NCBI GenBank assembly: GCA_002499195.1
Contig: DAKS01000055.1
Coordinates: 2,951 to 49,130, forward strand
DNA: 46,180 nucleotides
From: Euryarchaeota archaeon UBA443
Lineage (GTDB): Archaea; Thermoplasmatota; Poseidoniia; Poseidoniales; Poseidoniaceae
Direction of reading: 5' to 3'
Part shown: one piece after another, positions 32,009-39,924 of the stretch
Layout: each line of letters opens with the position of its first letter
How positions within the stretch are numbered: position 1 is the first letter of the stretch
Translations under genes and position numbers: made by a program
The notes under the pieces: generated by a model
The model's database searches: none
Told to the model about the DNA's origin: nothing
Seen by the model: only the letters and a program-made list of their open reading frames with translations

Positions 32009-33304
32009 ATGCCTGTCGACAACAGCCGCCTCAAGGGCTTCTACAAACTCGATGTTGAACAGCGTAGGGAAAAGATTGCAGAACTTGCTAATCTTAACCA
32101 AGAACAGGTTACTGCGTTAGCAACAAATGGCGAATTGGATGATTCTGCCGCAGACCGAATGATTGAGAACGTTATCGGAACTATGTCGCTTCCTGTTGGC
32201 GTAGCCACCAATTTCATAATCGATGGAAAGCACTACGTCGTCCCATTTTGTCTTGAAGAATCGAGTGTTGTAGCAGCCGCATCTAATATGGCAAAACGTT
32301 GTCATGTCAACGGAGGTTTTTCCTCAAACAATGACAAACCAATCATGATCGCTCAGATTCAACTAATGGATATTGACGATCATTCGAATGCAATTCAACA
32401 AATTGTAGCTAAGAAAGATGAGATTATGGCCCTAGCAAACAGTTTACCTTCGACTATGATTCGCCTTGGAGGAGGCTGTAAGGACATATCTACTCACTCG
32501 ATTGAAACACTTTCAGGCCCGATGCTCATCGTTCACATCCATGTTGACTGTAGAGATGCAATGGGGGCAAATGCAGTGAATACTATGGCTGAATTGCTTG
32601 CTCCAGAACTTGAAAAAATCACCAATGGCCGCTCACTGTTACGAATCCTTTCAAACTTAGCAACACAGCGGCTTGCACGTGTTTCGGCCACATTTACTCC
32701 TGAAGAAATGAGCAATACAGGCGATCGAGGTGATGGCGAATCCATTATTCAAGGAGTGCTTGAAGCGCATCACTTCGCAATGGCTGACCCTTATCGAGCA
32801 GCAACGCATAACAAGGGCGTCATGAATGGAATCTCTGCTGTAGCGGTTGCATGTGGACAGGATTGGCGTGCGATTGAAGCAGGATGCCATGCTTACGTTT
32901 CCTACAATCAAGGACGGTATGGTTCTATCACTCATTGGGAAAAGGACTCCCAAGGCAATCTTGTTGGAACAATAGAGACGCCAATGGCTGTTGGTATTGT
33001 TGGTGGAGCCTCAAAAGTCCATCCCGTAGCACGAACTAATTTACAGATTCTTGGTGTTGATTCGGCCCAGGAATTAGCGTCCGTAATGGCTGCAGCAGGA
33101 CTAGCACAGAATCTTGGTGCACTTCGAGCCTTAGCGACCAGTGGAATCCAGAAAGGCCATATGCGTCTCCATGCAAAAAACATGGCCGTTAGCGCAGGAG
33201 CGGTTGGAGACGAAATTGAACGAGTTGCTCAACAGTTGATTTCTGAAGAAGGGCCAAAAACTCAGACAAGAGTAGCAGAAATTCTTGAAGAACTTAGATC
33301 TTAA
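32009..33304 (+). CDS. Class II 3-hydroxy-3-methylglutaryl-CoA reductase
   Basis: This enzyme reduces HMG-CoA to mevalonate for archaeal isoprenoid lipids. It is of class II (Pseudomonas mevalonii/Archaeoglobus type), seen in the N-terminus SRLKGFYKLDVEQRR, the length (431), and the catalytic residues: Glu in EESSVVAAAS (about 83), Lys in THNKGVMNG, Asp in CGQDWRAIE, and His in GHMRLHAKN. The NAD(P)-binding region holds DAMGANAVNTM. GAGGAG precedes the ATG by six bases. Upstream is the ATTAAC repeat array. The gene ends exactly where the convergent scpB ends. Most other euryarchaea use class I, so this is an old transfer shared with some Thermoplasmata. Confidence 0.95.
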   Translation: MPVDNSRLKGFYKLDVEQRREKIAELANLNQEQVTALATNGELDDSAADRMIENVIGTMSLPVGVATNFIIDGKHYVVPFCLEESSVVAAASNMAKRCHVNGGFSSNNDKPIMIAQIQLMDIDDHSNAIQQIVAKKDEIMALANSLPSTMIRLGGGCKDISTHSIETLSGPMLIVHIHVDCRDAMGANAVNTMAELLAPELEKITNGRSLLRILSNLATQRLARVSATFTPEEMSNTGDRGDGESIIQGVLEAHHFAMADPYRAATHNKGVMNGISAVAVACGQDWRAIEAGCHAYVSYNQGRYGSITHWEKDSQGNLVGTIETPMAVGIVGGASKVHPVARTNLQILGVDSAQELASVMAAAGLAQNLGALRALATSGIQKGHMRLHAKNMAVSAGAVGDEIERVAQQLISEEGPKTQTRVAEILEELRS

Positions 33305-33904
33305 TCACTCTTCTTCGAGTGGTAAAGTGGCCTGGATTAGTCCATCTTCACCCACATCTTTCAGTGCATCAGATTCCATTCCATCGAACAGGCCTGCTTC
33401 AGTGACTTGTTCTCTAAACCATTTCCTAACTTTTCGTAAATCGGTATGTGGGCATCCAAAAGACTCTGAGAAGCGTCGGGTTGTTGTCAATCTCCTTGTA
33501 TTACCATCTCGACGACGCATGATCATACCATGCTGGGATAATTCACGAACATAATCGTAGGCTTTCTGTCCAAGTAATTCAACCAATCTTGATTGTGGCA
33601 TCGGTTGATGATAAGCGATCAGTGCAGCAGCTTTGAGGAGTTTCTTCGGCATTTCCGTCTTGGTTTCTTTCGGCAAGTGGTCAGCGACATCCGAGCGAAC
33701 CTCCATGGCCCATTTGTCACCGATCTCAACTATCCTTAGAGCGCCTCCTCTGCGTCGCTTCAGAGTTCCCTGAAGTGACGCTAGTGCTTCAGAAATCTCA
33801 TCCTCCTCGTAACCGAGGGCTTCGGAGAGTTCCTTAACAGAAAGAGACTTTCCTGAACCAAAGAGTGTGGCTTCGAGAAGTGTTTCTAATGCAAGTTCAG
33901 ACAT
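33305..33904 (-). CDS. scpB: Segregation and condensation protein B
   Basis: This is the kite subunit of the SMC-ScpAB condensin. Its 199 residues hold two winged-helix domains: ALETLLEATLFGSGKSLSVKEL at the start, LLKAAALIAYHQPMPQSRLVELLG, and VRELSQHGMIMRRRDGNTRRL. The acidic tail LPLEEE ends the protein. I chose the ATG at 33904, eight bases after the scpA stop and preceded by AGGTGG; a longer frame from 33928 overlaps scpA. It is the third gene of smc-scpA-scpB. Confidence 0.92.
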   Translation of the reverse strand: MSELALETLLEATLFGSGKSLSVKELSEALGYEEDEISEALASLQGTLKRRRGGALRIVEIGDKWAMEVRSDVADHLPKETKTEMPKKLLKAAALIAYHQPMPQSRLVELLGQKAYDYVRELSQHGMIMRRRDGNTRRLTTTRRFSESFGCPHTDLRKVRKWFREQVTEAGLFDGMESDALKDVGEDGLIQATLPLEEE

Positions 33905-33912
33905 TTTACCAC

Positions 33913-35082
33913 CTATTCGACCAACCATTCATGCTCGTCTAATTCAAGAGAAGCTTCTTGCTGCTCTTTCTCAAGCTTCTTCTTTGCTTTCTCTTCAGCA
34001 AGACGAGCTTTCTCTGCACGCTCCTGCAAACGCTCTGCATGCAACATCGAGCCGGTCTTAGACTCCTCGCGGACAACTTGAGCCTCTTGATCAGCCTCAA
34101 GTGTTGCAGTGAGAACATCTTCAAAGGTTGAGAGTTGTGGCCAAAGATCCTCAATCATAATCACATCATCGAGTTGATTCCCTTGAGTAATCGAGGCCAT
34201 ACCCTTGTGCGTAAGGAATAGTCCAGCAATAAATGAACTTACACGAGCATCTTCGTCATAGCCTTCTGGAACTGATCCAAAGGCAGATTCAAGGATTGGA
34301 ACCAATGTTTTGATGACCGCTTTGAGAGGAACATTACTGGAATCCATATCTTGTGTGGTTTGACGCAAAGCAGTCCAACATCGCTCAATATCTCCATCAA
34401 GATCTTCGTTGTGCATACGTCCACCAACGTTGGTGACCATCTCTTCAACTTCGATTGCATGTGCAATACGATTCTTTTCACGCAGTTTAAGCGCATCCGC
34501 ATCGTCTGCAGCATCCTTCAGCGCTGAGAGCAATTCACCAAGCGTTACAGGGCGTCCTTCGTCCCGACGAACTCGTTCATCGAAAAGATTCTCGAGAACG
34601 TCATCAGCATTTCCTTGCAATACAGTATTGGTAAAATGGAATTCATGATCATCGTATTCAACCTCCCAGCCGAAATCAAAACTAGTATCCCAATCATCAT
34701 TATCTTGATACTGAATTCGGTCAAAGAGATGAGCGGCCTGGTAATTGAGAACCTCCCATGCCATTCGAATCAATCGACCACAAGCAGGCAAATCCAAACT
34801 TTTTGCTTGTGACTTGACCCGTTTCATGAATTGACGTAAGAAAGATGTAAGATCGATATTCCAAGCATCTAGCCCTTCGCTACTAACCAATGAAAGAACG
34901 AGTGCAACACTCCGGTCAAATGGATCCTCAAGCGTCTGGTGCTCCGCTTCTTCGGTTTGAGCGATCATCAAAATTCGGTCAGCGTAAGCGTTGATTCCTT
35001 CAAGATCATCATCTCCACTCTGCAAGAGTTGATCGATAACATCTTGTCGCAAAAACCACTGATCTAGTCCTTGCTGAATCAT
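33913..35082 (-). CDS. scpA: Segregation and condensation protein A (kleisin)
   Basis: This is the kleisin that bridges the SMC heads. The conserved N-terminal core is DPFDRSVALVLSLVSSEGLD followed by AWNIDLTSFL and the helix GRLIRMAWEVLNYQAAHLF. The C-terminal winged helix, which should bind the SMC head, is at about 275-345 (SSFIAGLFLTHKGMASITQ). A strongly charged tail (Glu/Lys/Ala) follows. At about 389 residues it is longer than bacterial ScpA (about 250) because of an acidic middle (about 130-250). The ATG at 35082 was chosen because GAGGTG lies six bases upstream and it begins 10 bases after the smc stop. Confidence 0.88.
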   Translation of the reverse strand: MIQQGLDQWFLRQDVIDQLLQSGDDDLEGINAYADRILMIAQTEEAEHQTLEDPFDRSVALVLSLVSSEGLDAWNIDLTSFLRQFMKRVKSQAKSLDLPACGRLIRMAWEVLNYQAAHLFDRIQYQDNDDWDTSFDFGWEVEYDDHEFHFTNTVLQGNADDVLENLFDERVRRDEGRPVTLGELLSALKDAADDADALKLREKNRIAHAIEVEEMVTNVGGRMHNEDLDGDIERCWTALRQTTQDMDSSNVPLKAVIKTLVPILESAFGSVPEGYDEDARVSSFIAGLFLTHKGMASITQGNQLDDVIMIEDLWPQLSTFEDVLTATLEADQEAQVVREESKTGSMLHAERLQERAEKARLAEEKAKKKLEKEQQEASLELDEHEWLVE

Positions 35083-35092
35083 TCTATTCACC

Positions 35093-38000
35093 TCACTCGT
35101 CCAATTCAATCGTATCTTCTTCTTCCGATGCTTCCTCGGAATCTATTTCTGAAATGGCTTCGACAAGAGCGGAACGCTCTTCGATATCCTCATTGGTTTC
35201 AGCAGTCCTCTCTGCGAGTGAAGCCATACTCTCATCCTCTTGCATATGCTTCAACAAGCCACCCAAGCTCTGAGGTGCTGGAAGTGCCTCAGGAACAAGA
35301 GGCATTTCAGCAAGCGTTTCTTGTTCCTCCTTTACTCTCTGTTCGTTCTTGGCAGCAGCCAATTCTGCTTCTTTCAGTGCCTGTTCACCAAGAGCGATAG
35401 CTTGTTCTTGGTCGAAGTCAATAATACGACGACTGCATCCATCGCCACCATGAGTAATTCCGATGTGATGATCGGCGAGTTGTAAGGAAACCTTTCGCAG
35501 CGTGACCATAATGAATTGAGCCGCCTTACTTCGTTCTCGGCACATCTTTGCGATACATTCAGCATTGACGCTATCGAGATTTTGATCTACTTCATCGAAG
35601 TAATAGAATGGGCTAGGATCATAATCCTGAATTGCAAAAATCAATGCGAGTGCAGCAACGGATTGCTCACCACCTGAAAGTTGATGCCTGGTAACATTCG
35701 AAGACTTACCCTTCGGTTGAGCCCAAAGTTCGAGACCACCTTTGAACGGCTCTTCCTTGTTTTCGAGGTACAATTCACCTCGGCCACCATTGCTGAGTGA
35801 TTTGTAGACCTTCTTGAAATTCTCATTGACCTTTTCAAGTACTGCAATAAGCCGTACCTTTCGTTGCTCCTCGAGACGTTCCGCTACATCGATAAGATGC
35901 TTCTTTCGTTCCTGGAGTTTCTTGAAATCTCCTTCCATTTCCTCAAGACGTTGTTCAACAGCATCATATTGTTCAATAGCTCGCATGTTAACAGCACCGA
36001 ATTCCTCAAGACGTCGTTCAAGGCGACGGATTCTACGATCGATGTCTGCAACAGAATCGAGAACTGTTCCATCCTCTACAGGTTGAATACCTATAGCACC
36101 CATCTCCATCTCAACATCGTACAATTCCTTGCGCTTAGCCTGAATGGTTCGCTCCAATTCAGTAGAAAGAGTGCGATGGCTTCTAGCTTGATTCGCCTTT
36201 TGAGTCAATGTTGAGTTGAGGCTTGCTCGTTCTTCCACGAGTTCAATACGTTCATCCTCGAGGCCTTTGTTCTCCTCAAGGAATTGTGCACGTTCCGCTT
36301 CTTTTTCTGTAAGGATTGCTTCATTCTCAGCAACTCCTTGCTTCAAAGTAGTAACATTTTCTGTCCGTTCAGCAACGGCTTTGTCGATTTGCTCCAAGCG
36401 CTCTTTTTCGGATGACACCGTTGAAGTAAGCAGATTCTTACGTTCAGAAATTGAACGGAGCGAAACCTCTGCATTTGAACGTATACCTTCTGCTTGAGTA
36501 CGTTTAACCGTACATTCATGCAAACGGTCCTTGAGATGCTGAGGACTTGCATCTTCAAGAGCACTTTGTGCACTTGCTCGCAGAATTTCTGCATCTGCAA
36601 CCTTAGAATCGGCTTCATCTAGAGATTCAAGTTGCGTACTAGCCAAACCTTCCAAGCGTTGAAGATCACCCTTCAGTCTCTCGACTTCACCGATGTTCTT
36701 CGAATGTGTTTTCTTGAAAGTTGCAACTTCAGCACGTAGCGTTTCTCTTCGGATGGCTCCATCCTCATTCGCGAGTTCGTTGATTTGTTGACGCAAGGCT
36801 TGTTGTTCTTTACGAACATCTGCTAAGGCTGCTGAAACAGTATCTGACATCAAGCGAAGCCGTTCGATTTCTGCACTAAGGCGCTCGACGTCCTTAGCTC
36901 CAGCAATACCTCCACCGAAACTTACAGACATACGTTGCCTTGAACCGCCAACCATAGCCCCTCCAGCTTCCGTTATATCGCCACGCATTGTTACGAGGCG
37001 AACACCACCCATGTTTTGTCGGGCAATGTCCATGTTTTGGACAATCAAGGTGTTTCGTAATGCAAATTTGATCGCCGTATCGATTCTAGGATCGTATTCG
37101 AGTAATTCGTAAGCGAAGCCAATAACGCCTGGTTTTCGAGCGACCATCATCGCCTTTCCACCAGCACGACTGGTCGAGAGTTTGTTGAGAGGCAGGAATG
37201 TTGCCCTACCTGCTTTTCGTTGTGCAAGCCAGCGAATCGCTTCTGCAGCCACTTCATCCGAATCGACAACAACCGATGTCATAGCACCGCCAAAGGCTGT
37301 TGCAAGTGCGGTTTCGTGCTCGGAATCGATTGGAGCGCACAACTCGGCAATCGTCCCGATGATGCCTTTAATTTCACCACGGTCTCGAGCACCGAGAATT
37401 GCTGCTGCACCACCAGCCATACCTTTTGAATTCGATTTATTCTCCAATTCTGCTCGGGCTGAACGGAGTTGTCGTTCTGTTTCGGTCATCTTTCGCTCGA
37501 CTGCACCTGCTTCTTCCAGAAGACGAGATTCAGCCCGTTCAGCATCAAGAATGTCCTTTGTAAGTGAAGAGCGATCGACTTTCTTACCACCTGAGAGTTC
37601 CTTGAATTCTGCCTCTTTTTCCTCAAGTTCTAATCGAGATTCTTCGGCCGTTTCTTGTGCTTTAGCAAGATTTGCTTCGACAAGTTCAGCTTGTGCCGCA
37701 GTGCGGTCAACATCCGATTGAGCTGCTGCAACTGCTTGTTTCGCTTTCTCAAGGTTTTCAATAGCCTCACTCAGAGCACGGTTAAGTTCAGCATGATTCT
37801 TACCAGAACCTTCGAGAAGTTTGCGAACAGTGTCTTCTTCGGATTGGGCTTCATCCAGCATTTTCTGAGCTTCTTCCATCTGATTTTGGCTCGTTTTTGC
37901 CTCTTCGAGCAAGGCATTCAAAGCCGTCTCTGCTTCCTGATATCGCTCGAGAACTTGTTCACGTTCTCGACCATCATCTATATTGGATTGTAGTGAATCT

Positions 38001-38965
38001 TCGATTCGATCTTTATCACGATCGATTTGAACTCTCAAATCGTGAATTGCTTTCGATAAGCCGCCTCCTTCTTCGCCGAGTAAGGCATCGATTTGCTTCT
38101 GAATTTCACCAATTCGGTCATCCAGTTCAACCAATTTCTTGCTTCCTGTTTTGACCTGTTCTTCTAGAGTTGAGGCTTCTTCTACGAAACGTAACTGTTC
38201 AGCGATTTGATGTTCCAATTCCATCCCAAGACTTGCGAACATCGCTTGGTATCGTTGGGAACGTGAAGTCATTAGTTCGTCTGTAATCGATTGCGCCTTC
38301 ATAGCAACTTTACGCTCTTGCTCGAGTTCCTTGAGTCTAGCTTGCTGCTCCTCCTGAAGCATACCGATTCGTTCTAGGTAGGAATCAACACTGTCCTTTT
38401 GTTTCCTTGCTTTTCGAATCTCGTCATCGTAAGAAGTTACTCCTGCCACACCATCCAGAACCTTGCGTCGCTCAATCGGCGTCATTCGGGCAAGGCTCGT
38501 AACGTCTCCTTGGAGAACAATGTTGTAACCATCTGGACGTGCATTTGCAGCGTTCAAAAGGCGATGAAAAGATTTCTGTGAAGATTCCTCACCATCAAGC
38601 AAGTATGTTGAAACAACATTGTTGGAGGCTGTTAAACGAATCTTACGAGTCATACGGACTTCGTCATTTTCGATTGGCAATCGCCGACGACCATTGGACA
38701 ACACTGGATTTCCAAACACAAGAGTGACGATGCAACCTCTGGCAGGCTTGTAACCTTCAGCACCGTTGAAAATGAGTTCTTTCGTATTCTGTGCACGGAT
38801 TGTTCTGGTTGATTTAGGACCGAGAACGAATTGAATCGCATCACCACAATTGGACTTCCCTGACCCGTTTGGACCTGTAATTGCAGAAAAACCACGATCA
38901 AGCGGAATTACGACATCCCCACGAAATGATTTGAAGTTCTCCATCTCCAACGCTTTTAGAAACAT
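35093..38965 (-). CDS. smc: Chromosome segregation ATPase SMC
   Basis: This is the 1290-residue SMC core of condensin. It has Walker A GPNGSGKSNCGDAI (31-44), about 330 residues of coiled coil, and a hinge at about 510-690 (IIGTIAELCAPIDSEHETAL, then GVIGFAYELLEYD and GGVRLVTMRGDITEAGGAM). The second coil leads to the signature LSGGEQSVAALALIFA and Walker B PFYYFDEVDQNLD. The C-terminal head ends at about residue 1180 and is followed by an unusual acidic extension of about 110 residues. GGGGATTGGG precedes the ATG. It heads the condensin operon, and the promoter region holds the palindrome TGACCTTAGGTCA. Confidence 0.97.
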   Translation of the reverse strand: MFLKALEMENFKSFRGDVVIPLDRGFSAITGPNGSGKSNCGDAIQFVLGPKSTRTIRAQNTKELIFNGAEGYKPARGCIVTLVFGNPVLSNGRRRLPIENDEVRMTRKIRLTASNNVVSTYLLDGEESSQKSFHRLLNAANARPDGYNIVLQGDVTSLARMTPIERRKVLDGVAGVTSYDDEIRKARKQKDSVDSYLERIGMLQEEQQARLKELEQERKVAMKAQSITDELMTSRSQRYQAMFASLGMELEHQIAEQLRFVEEASTLEEQVKTGSKKLVELDDRIGEIQKQIDALLGEEGGGLSKAIHDLRVQIDRDKDRIEDSLQSNIDDGREREQVLERYQEAETALNALLEEAKTSQNQMEEAQKMLDEAQSEEDTVRKLLEGSGKNHAELNRALSEAIENLEKAKQAVAAAQSDVDRTAAQAELVEANLAKAQETAEESRLELEEKEAEFKELSGGKKVDRSSLTKDILDAERAESRLLEEAGAVERKMTETERQLRSARAELENKSNSKGMAGGAAAILGARDRGEIKGIIGTIAELCAPIDSEHETALATAFGGAMTSVVVDSDEVAAEAIRWLAQRKAGRATFLPLNKLSTSRAGGKAMMVARKPGVIGFAYELLEYDPRIDTAIKFALRNTLIVQNMDIARQNMGGVRLVTMRGDITEAGGAMVGGSRQRMSVSFGGGIAGAKDVERLSAEIERLRLMSDTVSAALADVRKEQQALRQQINELANEDGAIRRETLRAEVATFKKTHSKNIGEVERLKGDLQRLEGLASTQLESLDEADSKVADAEILRASAQSALEDASPQHLKDRLHECTVKRTQAEGIRSNAEVSLRSISERKNLLTSTVSSEKERLEQIDKAVAERTENVTTLKQGVAENEAILTEKEAERAQFLEENKGLEDERIELVEERASLNSTLTQKANQARSHRTLSTELERTIQAKRKELYDVEMEMGAIGIQPVEDGTVLDSVADIDRRIRRLERRLEEFGAVNMRAIEQYDAVEQRLEEMEGDFKKLQERKKHLIDVAERLEEQRKVRLIAVLEKVNENFKKVYKSLSNGGRGELYLENKEEPFKGGLELWAQPKGKSSNVTRHQLSGGEQSVAALALIFAIQDYDPSPFYYFDEVDQNLDSVNAECIAKMCRERSKAAQFIMVTLRKVSLQLADHHIGITHGGDGCSRRIIDFDQEQAIALGEQALKEAELAAAKNEQRVKEEQETLAEMPLVPEALPAPQSLGGLLKHMQEDESMASLAERTAETNEDIEERSALVEAISEIDSEEASEEEDTIELDE

Positions 38966-38988
38966 CCCAATCCCCTGCCGGTCAAAAC

Positions 38989-39001
38989 TGACCTTAGGTC
39001 A
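38989..39001. promoter_or_regulatory. Palindromic candidate operator at the smc promoter
   Basis: TGACCTTAGGTCA is an inverted repeat of five bases around TTA. A half-site copy GGTCAAAA at 38980 matches GGTCAAAC at 38997 with 17-bp spacing. It coincides with the transcription start predicted (about 38999) from the box A at 39023-39028, the place where a repressor would act. Confidence 0.4.
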
Positions 39002-39022
39002 AACACCGTATATCGAGGACAT

Positions 39023-39028
39023 TTAAAC
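39023..39028 (-). promoter_or_regulatory. Predicted box A for smc
   Basis: TTTAAA on the minus strand (within TTGTTTAAATG) lies about 60 bases before the smc ATG. Another AT-rich candidate, GATATACG at 39014-39007, is nearer. Both would give a short leader with the ribosome binding site. Confidence 0.4.
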
Positions 39029-39070
39029 AATCGGTTGATTATGCGTCGGAGCATCTCGTTTTTGAGGTCG

Positions 39071-39077
39071 AAAAAAA
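39071..39077 (-). terminator. T-tract terminator of the zinc-ribbon membrane gene
   Basis: Seven A on the plus strand give TTTTTTT on the minus strand about 13 bases after the stop of the gene at 39090. Archaeal terminators are often only T-tracts. It would separate that gene from smc, which is on the same strand. Confidence 0.4.
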
Positions 39078-39089
39078 GAGCCGCTTTTG

Positions 39090-39848
39090 TCAAACGACAC
39101 CGCTCATTCGGCACTCCTTACAACCGCCGCCTTTGCAGAATGGGCAAGTGGCTCGGACCTTTGGTGAATTTCTTGTTCGGAAGGGTACGAGATGAGCGTC
39201 TCGATCAAGAAGTCGACTTCGGCGGGCGATTCCTTCTCTTGAAGCAGACATTGAGCGTGCTTTCTCATTGAAGACTTCTTGAACTCGGCGTTCCTTTTCT
39301 CTTTCGCCCTCAATGCGTCGATAGTTTTCTTCGAATTCAGAAACTTCATACTTTGGACCACGCATAAGCAAAGCCCCAATTACTGCGAAGGCGATTTGCA
39401 ACATCCAAGGCGAAAACGGTAGTGGAATTATATCGGCCATGCTTTCAGAATTTGCAGCTGTTGGCAATAATTGAAAACGGTCCAAAATAGCAAGCCCGAA
39501 CAAAACGGCTCCTGATGTGAACATAACACGTCGAATACGCTTTGCTAAACGAGGATCAGATGGCATTCGGAAGCGCCCTGCAGTTATGATAAGAATGCCC
39601 CAAAACAAAAGAATGATATCAGCAGTACCCCAAGTTCCTTTCTCACCCAAACAGAAAGCCGTACCCGTTTCCTGAATCTCTTTCTCCATCTCAGGAATCG
39701 TACATCCAGGGTCAGCGAGTCGAATCACATCAAGACGGGCCGTTCCTGCGCCTTCAACGACATTATCTGCAACCATTCCGAAATGGACGTTAGCTATGAC
39801 GAAAACGATTGTTGCGAGCCCGAGTAAACCAATCAGTTTCCGCAACAT
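39090..39848 (-). CDS. Membrane protein with C-terminal zinc ribbon
   Basis: This 252-residue protein is of unknown function. About four membrane helices are seen (LIGLLGLATIVFVIAN, ADIILLFWGILIITAG, FTSGAVLFGLAILD, WMLQIAFAVIGALLM), followed by a basic soluble tail of about 80 residues that ends in a CPFCKGGGCKEC zinc-binding motif. The zinc motif suggests nucleic-acid or protein binding at the cytoplasmic face. The ATG at 39848 was chosen: a box GGCTATTT at 39881-39874 is about 29 bases upstream, and the longer frame starts with TTG at 39872 inside it. It lies between smc and nadB and is unrelated to either as far as I can see. Confidence 0.7.
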   Translation of the reverse strand: MLRKLIGLLGLATIVFVIANVHFGMVADNVVEGAGTARLDVIRLADPGCTIPEMEKEIQETGTAFCLGEKGTWGTADIILLFWGILIITAGRFRMPSDPRLAKRIRRVMFTSGAVLFGLAILDRFQLLPTAANSESMADIIPLPFSPWMLQIAFAVIGALLMRGPKYEVSEFEENYRRIEGEREKERRVQEVFNEKARSMSASREGIARRSRLLDRDAHLVPFRTRNSPKVRATCPFCKGGGCKECRMSGVV

Positions 39849-39873
39849 GATGTTCGCAACAATCCACAACAAA

Positions 39874-39881
39874 TAGCCCTA
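39874..39881 (-). promoter_or_regulatory. Predicted box A for the zinc-ribbon membrane gene
   Basis: GGCTATTT on the minus strand is centred about 29 bases before the ATG at 39848, suggesting a leaderless transcript. The rest of the short divergent spacer up to nadB (39925) shows no clear element. Confidence 0.3.
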
Positions 39882-39924
39882 TCGCTGAACCAACCGATGT
39901 CATCAATAACAAACAACCTTTGGG

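Noticed and set aside
37182..37721. Open frame of 179 codons on the plus strand inside smc
   Set aside because: It is Ser/Arg-rich, has no family likeness, and lies fully antisense to the well-supported smc coiled-coil and hinge region; it is a shadow frame.
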